A DNA stretch of 57,872 bases from Helochares maculicollis (Eukaryota > Arthropoda > Insecta > Coleoptera > Hydrophilidae), in assembly GCA_033557835.1 (NCBI GenBank), contig JAWQRO010000103.1, forward strand, positions 1-57,872. The letters run 5' to 3'. Shown here piece by piece: positions 44,201 to 51,660 of the stretch. Each line of letters starts with the position of its first letter. The first letter of the stretch is position 1. The notes below the pieces were generated by a model. The model made no database searches. It was not told where the DNA came from and was given only the letters and a program-made list of their open reading frames with translations. Position numbers and translations under genes: made by a program.

Positions 44201-45960
44201 ATAATTAAGATTAATTGGGCAAGGCAAATATCCACAAAAATAGGTTTATGCAATAAAGACATTTATTTCAACAAGCCCGATCTCGTTTGCGAGCTCGTGC
44301 TAAGATTAGCTAACGTATCCCTAAAAATTAGAAAGCGGCGGAAAAAGCAAATAGGCCTCACATCAATGGCACGCAAGAATTTTGCTAAATGAAGATAAGA
44401 AAAAACCACCCCAGACCCCGCAATAATTTCTCGTCTGCACACCAACACCAACCACCCATCGTATAATAAGAAATTTAAATGCGCAATAAAGCCAATTTAC
44501 CCAGTGGGCCGTGGCGCAGACAAGGATTGAAAATTACAGGTCAGTCAAGGTAGAATGTATAATAACTCCCTGATAGAGGTAGGTATCTATAAAACGACTT
44601 TTTCTGATTATACGTTTCTTCGCGTTGCCCGAGACGAGACGAAGATTTGTATGATGCAACTTTTACCGAGATGAATATTGATTTCTGCGAATATCTACGT
44701 CTACCTATCCGATCGCTGTAGTTGAAAATTTTATAACAAAAACGAGCACGATCGATGAAAACAGCAAGGAGGTTAAAATGCGCATTAACGGATCAGAAGG
44801 TCATTGTTAAATTGACAAATTGGCGAGATTACACTATAGGAAGTGATAATAAGTCAGCTGTCGCAGTTGGCGTTGTAAGAAACAAAACAAAATCAGCCAA
44901 TGGGCTCGATTAAATTTGAATTCGGCTGTTTTTCGCCAGATCATCACGAGTTAACCCTCAGAAACGCGCACCTCTCTTCCCCATACAAATTCACAGCCAC
45001 GACCGCTATTAAAAAGTAATTTGGTAAAATCGCGAGGCACAGAAAAAGCGCGGCTTATAATTGAATGGAATTAGAATTCATTAATCTTCTTTGAGTATTT
45101 AATCGCAAAATTAGGAGAATACACTGACCTACTATATTTTTAATTTACTTTACGTACTCTTATTTTAATTGACTGTTTTAGTTGATCTTTGAGATCTTAT
45201 TTAGCCCTCTTACTTTAGTTTCAATCAGCATACTTTCGTTTCGTCCGCCTTTTTTTATTGTTACTCGACGGACTCGTATATTAGATACACTTTGGCGTAA
45301 TTTAGTTTGTTCATTTAGTATACGCATTTAATTTACTTAGTTTTCATTTTGAATTCCAGATTTCGTCTGTTACAGTCTGCGCCAGTCAGCAAAATTTCAC
45401 AAATGTTAATTATTACGCCCGATTAAAATCAAAACCGTCTTAAAAATCTGGCTTTGTTGACGCAATAAATGAAATCTATTTATAATTTCGACCCGTTGGT
45501 TCGATCCCATTAAGGATCTTCCTTAAAAAAAAGCTATCGTGTCGAATGCTGGGCGGAAAAAATTGATTTAGACGTAACAAGGGAAAGAGCCTAAGAGTAA
45601 TAAAAATAGAAAAAGTTGCGTCTCTCCCTTATATGAGCTGAAAAAGGGGAAATTCAATGCAGTGTAGATAACCCATATACCTTTTCCAGTCAATTTATGC
45701 CCTACGAGTCACCCTGCCAATCGATCTCTTTGCCACATTCTTTATATTCGAATTTTTAGAGTATCGTTCCCGATAAAAGAGTCGACAGCACTGCGTTTGT
45801 CTTCTTGAATATATATTTCAAAATTAATACTTACGAGCACATATTTGGGGGTTCTCATCAGATTTATCGCCACAATCATCGTCGTCGTCGCAAGTCCACG
45901 ACCGGGCTATACACTTTTGATTCGCACATCGAAATTGTTTTAGAGCACAAGAAGTTGGTT
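23177..45960 (-). CDS. LpR: Lipophorin receptor (LDLR/VLDLR family), whole gene with alternative first exons
   Basis: The short form joins 34999-34903, 33506-33384, 33312-33190, 27751-26133, 26058-25860, 25742-25677, 25321-25209, 25059-24904 and 23221-23177, giving 846 residues. In order these are a signal peptide (about 1-21), LDLa repeats at 37-73, 78-114, 118-152, 157-192, 202-239, 244-278 and 285-322, EGF modules at 327-361 and 367-402, a YWTD propeller (about 410-654), a third EGF (676-717), a Thr/Ser-rich stretch (721-742), a membrane span (about 762-786) and a tail with the FDNPVY endocytosis motif (799-804). The exon at 45960-45835 adds an eighth LDLa in a longer form. The family takes up lipophorin, the insect lipoprotein, in oocytes, fat body and other tissues. 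Tail and C-terminus match insect LpR rather than vertebrate LDLR. Confidence 0.95.
23222..24903. other. LpR last intron (1.7 kb)
   Basis: The intron is AT-rich with no recognised element. A 12-bp inverted repeat, TATTGAGATAGT (23932-23943) and ACTATCTCAATA (23990-24001), may mark a small foldback element. The open frame at 24077-24265 has no family resemblance. Confidence 0.5.
24859..24903 (-). CDS. LpR: LpR alternative tail by intron read-through
   Basis: If the GTGAGA donor is skipped the frame adds 14 residues, VRALTLDYNNVTSR, and a TAA at 24861-24859. The spliced version instead adds 14 residues from the exon at 23221. Read-through would give a valid alternative tail or could be just intron. 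No splicing evidence is available from sequence alone. Confidence 0.35.
   Translation of the reverse strand: MRALTLDYNNVTSR
24904..25059 (-). CDS. LpR: LpR exon: end of membrane span and cytoplasmic tail with FDNPVY
   Basis: The 156-nt exon (52 codons, phase 0) has acceptor TTTTAG. It encodes VAYLIYRQYLHRN, then MNFDNPVYRKTTEDQF, nearly identical to the vertebrate VLDLR tail. FDNPVY is the NPxY signal bound by PTB-domain and clathrin adaptors. The exon ends GAAGAG before a GTGAGA donor at 24903. If that donor is not used the frame runs on to a stop at 24859. Confidence 0.96.
25209..25321 (-). CDS. LpR: LpR exon: juxtamembrane stalk and most of the membrane span
   Basis: The 113-nt exon has acceptor TTTTGCAG and donor GTGAGT. 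It encodes a short stalk (SSSNKTFPTKPLPDESDSG) and then a hydrophobic helix (IVAIISIVIIAIVTSIGAG) that continues into the next exon. Confidence 0.93.
25677..25742 (-). CDS. LpR: LpR exon: short Thr/Ser-rich (O-linked sugar) segment
   Basis: The 66-nt exon (22 codons, phase 1 at both ends) has acceptor TTTAACAG and donor GTGAGT. It encodes a threonine- and serine-containing stalk (EKSTTPISVIHKNITVEHE) with one NIT N-glycosylation sequon. Because it is symmetric it can be skipped without a frameshift; this segment is variably spliced in other LDLR-family genes. Confidence 0.88.
25860..26058 (-). CDS. LpR: LpR exon: third EGF module
   Basis: The 199-nt exon, acceptor TTTCAG, donor GTAAGT, covers residues 655-720. 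It links the last propeller strand (NPMVIHVYHPYRQP) to an EGF-C module with cysteines from 676 to 717 (CSHLCLPAP, CACP, PDGLTC). In the family this module closes the acid-dependent release region. Confidence 0.95.
26133..27751 (-). CDS. LpR: LpR large exon: five LDLa repeats, two EGF modules, YWTD propeller
   Basis: This single exon of 1,619 nt encodes residues 115-654. It holds LDLa repeats at 118-152, 157-192, 202-239, 244-278 and 285-322, each with the Ca-binding DxSDE-type box. EGF-A follows at 327-361 and a Ca-binding EGF-B (DINEC) at 367-402, then the six-bladed propeller with FWSD, YWTD, FWTD, YWVD and YWTD signatures. In vertebrates this region is split into many exons; here it is fused, which suggests intron loss. 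The end of the frame runs past the GTAAAT donor at 26132 into intron. Confidence 0.97.
27840..28770 (+). pseudogene. Mariner-type transposase relic
   Basis: On the + strand in several frames it reads FKRFKSVDFDVNN..RFGQPKKFED (the linker after the HTH domain), then SKIMLYFWWDQKEVVHYELL, ERYQQILIDQSHVLNEK, KVIFLHDNAGSHVAK, and a C-terminal EEWNASNDKQSFF. The region between linker and the WWD motif is deleted, and stops break the frame. It lies in the LpR intron 27752-33189, reversed to the gene. Confidence 0.85.
30890..31060 (+). repeat. Dispersed repeat family A, degenerate fragment
   Basis: The blocks 'ggcaaacggccattatc', 'tgagacatgtagtacta' and 'ccggaaatacgtattgac' match the middle of the reference copy that follows 110 bp later. 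The head is missing. Confidence 0.55.
31170..32140 (+). repeat. Dispersed repeat family A, best-preserved copy
   Basis: It is taken here as the reference. It starts near a perfect 19-bp palindrome, TACTATACGAAGTATAGTA (31186-31204), continues through 'gattttgacggatct', 'gaatccattttgacc', 'agaccgtttgagctgg' and 'catgatcggggctcc', and ends near 'tatttatacgggaatgttg'. It has no recognisable coding capacity, terminal inverted repeats or target duplication. Confidence 0.85.
33190..33312 (-). CDS. LpR: LpR exon: LDLa repeat 2 of the short form
   Basis: The 123-nt exon is phase 1 at both ends, acceptor TTCTTAG, donor GTAAGT. It encodes one LDLa module (CGADEFTC, CVPLTWMC, DCSDGSDE). The next intron, 27752-33189, is 5.4 kb. 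Confidence 0.95.
33384..33506 (-). CDS. LpR: LpR exon: LDLa repeat 1 of the short form
   Basis: The 123-nt exon is phase 1 at both ends, acceptor after a T-run ending GCAG, donor GTAAGT. It encodes one LDLa module (CNKNEFRC, CIPSHWQC, DCVDGSDE). One repeat per symmetric exon is typical of LDLR genes. Confidence 0.95.
33507..34902. other. LpR intron between proximal first exon and first LDLa exon
   Basis: This 1.4 kb is AT-rich. The frames at 33960-34196, 34332-34565 and 34616-34906 show no family features. No transposon was recognised. Confidence 0.5.
34903..34999 (-). CDS. LpR: LpR proximal first exon with signal peptide
   Basis: An ATG at 34999 (reading leftward) in a good context, GTGATGG, opens 32 codons plus one base, then the donor GTAAGT. 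The product starts MARLTVFGIVFFVFLFLGQ and has a typical signal peptide with likely cleavage after the cysteine/serine near residue 22. It enters directly into the first LDLa exon of the short isoform. Confidence 0.9.
35124..35155 (-). promoter_or_regulatory. LpR proximal core promoter (TATA box and initiator)
   Basis: On the - strand a TATAAATA box occupies 35155-35148. Exactly 31 bases further on lies an initiator-like ACAGTTC with the putative +1 A at 35124. The spacing matches the classical arthropod TATA/Inr arrangement. This gives a 5' UTR of about 124 nt to the ATG at 34999. I saw no convincing downstream promoter element. Confidence 0.65.
35680..36185. repeat. AT-rich minisatellite, unit about 30 bp
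   Basis: A unit close to 'cataaaaatttttctcgt' plus 'aaaaatttcaac' is repeated about 14-16 times with decay at both ends. Because the unit is near 30 bp it stays in frame on the - strand, so 36102-35890 reads as a 10-residue periodic peptide (MVEIFTRKIF and variants). It begins about 550 bp upstream of the LpR proximal start site. Confidence 0.85.
36400..37140 (-). other. Unrecognised open stretch of balanced base composition
   Basis: The - strand frame is open from about 37136 to 36680 (the ATG-initiated part is 132 residues) and has a protein-like composition: a hydrophobic start, then WRLHELTAENPPDVIVNKF and a Tyr-rich stretch. A second - strand frame (36625-36428) follows in another phase. 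I do not recognise the family. It may be a degraded mobile or host gene fragment lying in the upstream region of the LpR proximal promoter. Confidence 0.35.
37700..38260 (-). pseudogene. Mariner-type transposase relic with internal deletion
   Basis: On the - strand it reads EGDFDLSNKSRFGPP (linker after the HTH domain), then jumps to LNSERYYQQLDNLQTALQEK, LQYFPDLAPP, FLQRKTFKNAEGI and VFASRYNALF. The order matches mariner, with most of the catalytic core before LNSERYYQQL missing. SPDLAP has become FPDLAP. Confidence 0.8.
38261..41289. other. LpR upstream intron segment with few features
   Basis: The stretch is AT-rich. A family B motif lies at about 38991-39052 and a short right-end fragment of family A at about 39160-39240. 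No gene was recognised; frames such as 39777-40010, 40387-40193 and 41248-40863 lack family features. Confidence 0.5.
41290..41860 (-). pseudogene. Mariner-type transposase relic
   Basis: On the - strand in broken frames it reads QMVNLNQA, AAYSPNMAPSKYYRF, ALAGQR and RGSIHKLTD, in the order of the mariner C-terminal half (HAAYSPDLAPSDYHLF, ALAxQRF, RGIHKLPERW). Multiple stops are present. The + strand frames at 41384-41656 and 41559-41861 are antisense shadows. Confidence 0.7.
42240..42450. repeat. Two family B motif copies, opposite orientation
   Basis: At 42245-42285 the motif reads 'cgagtaagcgaagcttg', and at about 42424 it reads 'caagcttcgcttactcgg', its complement. Both sit next to similar sequence with 'caccgattt' or 'caccaattt' and 'ataaccg' or 'aaaaccg', so more than the core is shared. 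Confidence 0.6.
42650..43670 (-). pseudogene. Probable PIF/Harbinger-type transposase relic
   Basis: On the - strand three coding-like blocks occur in order: MGCKRKLTGGEFGHCFD plus LSENEWEDIVEF, then REFYEEVVDSLRGRLPMKDE with VFLELLLYMG, then LQMVVEPYSEYALG with CFGRFKNPKWAILSDEE. The last resembles the LxxxMxPYS and AFGRLKxRWRIL ends of Harbinger nucleases. The catalytic DDE residues were not located, so the assignment is tentative. Confidence 0.4.
43671..45834. other. LpR upstream intron, 3' of the distal LDLa exon
   Basis: No repeat or gene was recognised. Base composition is somewhat less AT-rich than in neighbouring introns, so regulatory sequence is possible, but I see no specific motif. 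Confidence 0.4.
45835..45960 (-). CDS. LpR: LpR distal exon: extra N-terminal LDLa repeat of the long isoform
   Basis: The 126-nt exon has acceptor TTTCAG and donor GTAAGT and is phase 1 at both ends. It encodes one complete LDLa module with six cysteines (CALKQFRC, CANQKC-like spacing, then a five-aspartate run before the fifth cysteine and GDKSDE). Its last base is C, the same as that of the proximal first exon, so both splice to the exon at 33506 and give a glutamine codon. It lies 10.8 kb upstream of the proximal start, so it must belong to transcripts from a more distal promoter. The distal signal-peptide exon was not found and may be beyond the window. Confidence 0.9.
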
Positions 45961-47855
45961 CTGAAATAAAAAAAAAACCTCGTTTATCCTAATTGTTTTA
46001 TATATTTAATCAGTAATTGTCTACATATTTCTCGGTCATTTCGATTTTCTTTGCACTTGTATAATTCAGTATTTTTCAAGACGTGTAGAAATCTATGGTT
46101 TCAATGTATGTATATGAAAGTACCACTTGCGGTACTCCGATATGCATATAGGCACTACTATTAGGCACCCCAGGGATGGCGAAATGTATCCAGGAAGGCA
46201 TCGCGATCGAGTTTTTTCATAACCTCGATGCCTTCTCAATTCTTCGGATGTATGCGAAACTGCAAAATGATATTTTATTCAATACTTGCTATCGGAGGGT
46301 CGAGCTTCCGACGCCTTTCGAACTGCGATGTTCTCTATATTGCAATAGATTCCGTACCCCCGCCCTACAAGATTATTTTGCCGAAGTATTTAATTCTCAC
46401 GGAATTTCCTATTGTATGCACTGACCTGCAAAGAAAATCCTATTATCGTACAAGAACGAACTACTCCACAAGCGATGAATTTATGCCATCACTTTGGATA
46501 CACCAAGTCCTGATATTCCCAGCCTCAGGATTCTCCGTTCCAAGGTTACCCGATACCGCGAGGTTCCCCAAGACGTTACCATGCGTTGATTGAGGCAATT
46601 CCCTCGTTACGTTATCTCCATGGCTCTCCAGATGCTTTCTGCTTCCTCTCTTTGTGCCACACGCATCCATTAAAAGCTCCCAAAGCAATCAATCTACCTT
46701 CAATATACCGAACGGCCTTTATAGCCCTTTTGCTTTCAGGTCGCTTTAATTGAATGTTATTTACTTATTGTTACTTGATAATTGAATGCTGTTTACAAAT
46801 AGACTATCGTTAAAAAGAATACAATCATTCATGAAAAAACGAAGAGAAGAATGCAGTCAATGACATTTTCTCATCGAATCAAAAAATGAGACATCACGGT
46901 CAACCCAGATCCATATTGGATAATTCGCTAGACAGGCCGCGGCACAGAGCGGGCAAGCCTTTAGCCCAGAATTCTGCGCCTGCATTTGTGCTTACGTCTC
47001 TCTCGATGCCAAGGAGAATAGATTCGACCATCCTACTTGGCATGTTCGTAGTACTTTGCACACACCACTGCATGCACAGTATTGTGTACACAGTATCCTT
47101 TTGCTGCGATCTCTGCATTCAGCGGCCGCTTGAATTGAGTCTCTAACTTTAGCTTATTCGCTATGAATGAAGTTATGTATCTAGATCGAACCGAACCAGT
47201 TCTCAGATTGCAGCAATTTTCCATCAGGATGCTATGCAGCTTATTGAGCATCCGTGCAATCTTAGTTGCCTAAGCAACGCATTAAAAAGACGTCTATAAA
47301 TTCTCGCAACCATTAATTAGATTGCCCGTGAAAATTGACCTATTTTCTTTGGACATGAAATACAGTTTATATATTTACTTCTGAGAGACTGCTTTTTCTA
47401 GAATGTGTTTTTTCTAAAGCGAGCTTAAGAGATTTTTTTCTTGGGCGTATTAAAGGGATTTCATACATACATAAACTCGCTCGCAAGCATTTTAAAATCA
47501 AAAAGCAATCTGCTTCAAAGAAAATGTTCTATTTATGTGAATATCTTCAAAGATGAGCGCAATTAAACTCTCTGGAGAATCACAAAAATTGCATATTTCA
47601 CATCGCTTTAACGGGAGTGTATGTAATTCCCTTAAGCGAAACAAGTAGTAAACTGAACGTAATGCAGTTTTCTATCTAATAAAGTCGACAAACATCAAAA
47701 ACTCGATTTGTATTTGCTACAGTGTCGTCCTGTAATTGATACTTGATTTATGCAAAAATTAAAATAAAACAACTAAACTGCAGTTAGAGGATAAATATAC
47801 GTCTTTTACGCAATTGTATTATGTATTCGTTACTAAAGTAGACTCTTAACATATA
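45961..47855. other. Upstream of the distal LDLa exon, unassigned
   Basis: The part 46170-47160 is GC-richer, with several overlapping frames (for example 46228-46593 on + and 46688-46461 on -) and no recognisable family. No signal-peptide exon with a phase-1 donor was found for the LpR long isoform. Confidence 0.4.
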
Positions 47856-49005
47856 TTAGGTTGGGCAAACATTATTTTCACTTTTATTTCAACTCTTGAT
47901 TTTACATGTTTCGCATTATCCGATTTAATTCAAATAAGGACCGTTTTGATTTATAGTTTATTGCCATTTTATAGGTAATTTCATAATACCCCCCTCATAG
48001 TATCCCCGGCTCTACTGGCGAAAAACCCAACTAACCCATTTTTACAATCTTATGTCGAAGCTAATTTCTTATCACTAAGGAAGTTTTGTATTGATAAAAA
48101 AGATGGTAATTATTTGGGGCCAGACCTGGATTATAAAGTAGACTCAACACATATTAAGTTGGGCAAATATTATTTTTACTTTTATTTCAACTCTTGGTTT
48201 AACATGTTTCGGATTATCCGATTTAATTCAAATCTGGACCGTTTTGATTTATAGTTTATTGCCATTTTATAGGTAATTTCATAATACCCCCCTCATAGTA
48301 TCCCCGGCTCTACTGGCGAAAAACCCAACTAACCTATTTTTACAATTTTATGTCGAAGCTAATTTCTCATCACTAAGGAAGTTTTGTAATGATAAAAAAG
48401 ATGGTAATTATTTTTGACCAGGTCTGGACTATAAAGTACCAACCATATTAGGTTGGGCAAATATTATTTTCACTTTTATTTCAACTCTTTATTTAACATT
48501 TTTCGGATTATCCGATTTAATTCAAATATGGACCGTTTTGATTTATAGTTTATTCCCATTTTATAGGTAATTTTATAAAACCCCCCTCATAGTAGTCCCC
48601 GCTCTACTGGTGAAAAACCCTACTAACCCATTTTTACAATCTTATGTCGAAGCTAATTTCTCATCACTAAGGAAGTTTTGTAATGATAAAAAAGATGGTA
48701 ATTATTTGGGGCCAGGTCTGGATTATAAAGTAGACTCAACACATAATAGATTGGGCAAATATTATTTTTACTTTTATTTCAACTCTTTTTTTAACATGTT
48801 TCGGATTATCCGATTTAGTTCAAATATGGACTGAATTATTTTATTGTTTATTGCCATTTTATAGGTAATTTCATAATACCGCCCTCACAGTAGCCGCGGC
48901 TCTACTGGCGAAAAACCCAACTAACCCATTTTTACAATGTTATTCCGAAGCTAATTTCTTATCACTAGGGAAGTAAATACTTGGGGCCAGGCCTGGATTA
49001 TAAAG
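47830..49005. repeat. Four-copy tandem array of a mariner 3' end, unit 294-298 bp
   Basis: Copies begin at about 47856, 48154, 48448 and 48746, each with 'ttgggcaaa' followed by 'ttatttcaactct', 'ccgttttgatttata', 'ggtaatttcataatacc' and 'ggattataaagt'. Successive copies are joined through 'gactcaacacata'. Only the last copy continues into the rest of the transposase. Confidence 0.92.
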
Positions 49006-49800
49006 TGGATGTCTCAAAACTTCTGAACCAAGCTGCCGGAGTTTCTGACGAGTCGCTACAACCGTATGTAGTTTGGCGTTGTCGTGATGGAAGAAATCCT
49101 ATTCTTGTTAGCCAATTCTGGCCGCTTCTGGTCATTTGCTAGTTTCGAGTGGTCCAACTGGTGACAGTCGAGGTCCGAATTTAGTGTTTGGTCATATGGA
49201 CATAGCTCATAGCAGATGATTCTTTTACAATCCCACCATATGCACAGTAAAACTTTCGTGGCCGTTAAGTCGTTTTTGGACACCGCTTGAGACGCTTTAC
49301 CGCACTTTGATCACGATAGTTTTCACACAATATTGACGTATGAAGCCCTTCTAATCTACAGTTGCCTTTTAAGAAATGGTTCGAGTTCCTTCCGTTTTGC
49401 TTCACAGATGGAAATTCCATTTATTAGCGCCAATTTGCAGGACAACCAAACATCGATTTCTTTTTGAATCCAGCTTTATGCAAATGGTTTAACGCTGTTT
49501 TGTAATCGATACTTAGCTCCTGAACAATGCTAATACTGCTAACATACCGGTCTATTTCGATCAAATCCATTATTTTATCGACCTTGTCAACAACAGGCTT
49601 AACTATGCGAGGTATATCTCCAACATCGGAAACATCAGCACGGAATCAATAAAACCACAATTATGCGTAATTAGCCATGATAGTATCTGGAGCGTAAGCA
49701 CTATTCACAATTTTAATCACCTGGCTTCTGTCTTCGCCTTCACCAAAGCAAAATTGTAAAACATGCCTTATTTTCCTCTTTGTATACTTCCATTTTTTAC
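47856..49800 (-). pseudogene. Mariner relic (cecropia/Hsmar1-like) with duplicated 3' end
   Basis: Read on the - strand from about 49640 to 49020 it gives PRIVKPVVDKVDKIMDLIE, SISIVQELSIDYKTALNHLH, AGFKKK, KVLLCIWWDCKRIICYEL, TLNSDLDCHQLDHSKLANDQ, KRPELANKN and LYNPGLAPS, the order of a complete mariner transposase. The C-terminal end (FLSDKKLAS, GIMKLPIKWQ) and the terminal inverted repeat 'ttaggttgggcaaa' occur four times between 47856 and 49005. Frameshifts and stops make it inactive. Confidence 0.85.
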
Positions 49801-50039
49801 CCTTTATAAGTCACAACTGTATCTACTAATCAAAAACCTTCAGCAGTTAAAACCTTAAAATAAACGCTAAGAAAAGCATATAAAAGTTTATGCCGCTACT
49901 GAAAAGTTTAAGCTTAAAATTTGACAGACCTTCTCATTTTGAGAAACTTCGAATTTATTGTGATTATTTTTGGTATGTGTAGATAAACTATCGATCTGTA
50001 GCTTTCTACACACTTAAAAATCGACTGAAAACCGGTAGA

Positions 50040-50440
50040 TTATTTCAATATTTCGAGATCGGAGTACCGAAGTTTGACAATTTCATATTAAGTAGGCCGT
50101 GGAATGAGAAACCTGCAGATTTTATACATGCACTAAAATTGTAAAATTTGTGATTACAAGTCCTAGCTGAGGCCATATTTTCATAAAATAAGTGGATTCA
50201 CATGGACGCATAAATGAGCAAGCTTAAAGTCTTATACAGCGTAATCTGGCGCCGTTTCACCATTTTGGTAGGTTTTGAAATTGTTAGCGTTAGAAAACAT
50301 CAAATGTAGAGTCACATTTAATACAAATTGCTATTTTTTCAACAATTGGTATTATAATGCGTCAAGGGAACGAAATGCATACGATATGTACATGTACGTA
50401 TACGTAAATGTTGAGTGGGACCTATCTAGGATTTATTGCT
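50040..50440 (+). repeat. Dispersed repeat family A, right-end fragment
   Basis: It contains 'gagatcggagtaccg', 'aagtaggccgtggaatgag' and the right end 'gtatacgtaaatgttgag', matching the second half of the reference copy. The head is absent. Confidence 0.5.
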
Positions 50441-50799
50441 ACGAAACTAGTTGCATATTTTGAATGATAATTGTTAATTTAAAACAAAAATGTTTGATGA
50501 GTTTTGATAACCTCAGGATGATAAGCTAATTAAGATAATGTTGATTTATGCGCAATTAAATACAAGGCAACTGTTTTACTTGCAAATAGCAAATAAGGGA
50601 CACATCAAACAAAAAAATATAGAATATCAATTTGATGTCTGCATTTTTTGTAAATCTTCCAGTACTCTTATGCCTTTTTGAGTGACGAAACTTGAGACTT
50701 TTGCTACATATTAATACAAATAATTCGGGAAGAGACTAGAGACAATCCTAATTTTTAATTTTCTCTTGAGAATAAAAGTATTTGATAAGCTGGCTCCTA

Positions 50800-51660
50800 A
50801 TTTTTGCTTTCCCGTACATAGGTATAGTAAAGGCAAGGTATACCAATTATCTCGAGATTTTGACGGGTTTTTAAGTTATGAGGGTAGCTGAATTTATTCT
50901 AGCAACTTTTTGCAGGCTGTGTATGAAAACCGGATAGCGCTCAGGCCGTTTGAGCTGGAGCGTTGAAGTTTAGCATACGGTTATTAAGTCAAAATCTTAG
51001 ATCTGTGTCTAGGCTAAGGACAAATGGGAGCCCCGGAAGTGCCTTTTTATCTACACAGTATTTAAACTTTTCCAAGGAAACTAATTGCTAAAATAGAGCT
51101 AATGAATTAAAATTTCGTACACACATTAATTACTAAAAAAAAATAAAAAGGTACAATATTTCAACATGTTCGTAGCACTGGAAGTGCTATTTGTCAAATT
51201 TTTGCATATTAAGTAATGACAAGTAGGAGCCCCGGAAGTGCCTTTTTATTTACACAGTATTTAAAATTTTTTAAGGAAACTAATCGCTAAAATAGAGCTA
51301 TTGAGTTAAAATTACGTACACACATTAAATACTACAAAAAATAAAGAAGTATAAAATTTCAAATTGTTTGTAGCACTGGGAGTGCTATTTTTAAAATTTT
51401 TGTATATAAAGAACAAGTAGAAGCCCCGGAAGTGCCTTTTTACCTGCACAGTATTTAAAATTGTTCAGGGAAACTAATCGCTAAAATAGGGCTATTGAAT
51501 TAAAATTACGTACACACATTAAATACTATAAAAAATAAAGATGTACAAAATTCCAACATGTTCGTAGCACTGGAAGTGCAATGTTTTAATTTTTGAATAT
51601 TAAGTAAGGAATAAAAACTTACAAAAATGCTAAAAAGTGTAAAATACCAACTAATTTTTT
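50800..51660 (+). repeat. Dispersed repeat family A copy with internal triplication
   Basis: The head ('cataggtatagtaaagg', 'gagattttgacggg', 'caggccgtttgagctgg') is followed by three tandem copies of a roughly 195-200-bp middle segment, starting at about 51020, 51220 and 51414. Each copy opens with 'agccccggaagtgcc' and carries 'cgctaaaata' and 'acgtacacacatta'. Confidence 0.82.

Noticed and set aside
46176..47251. Cluster of frames in the GC-richer stretch, considered as a gene
   Set aside because: The frames overlap on both strands, none resembles a known family and no splice chain can be built.
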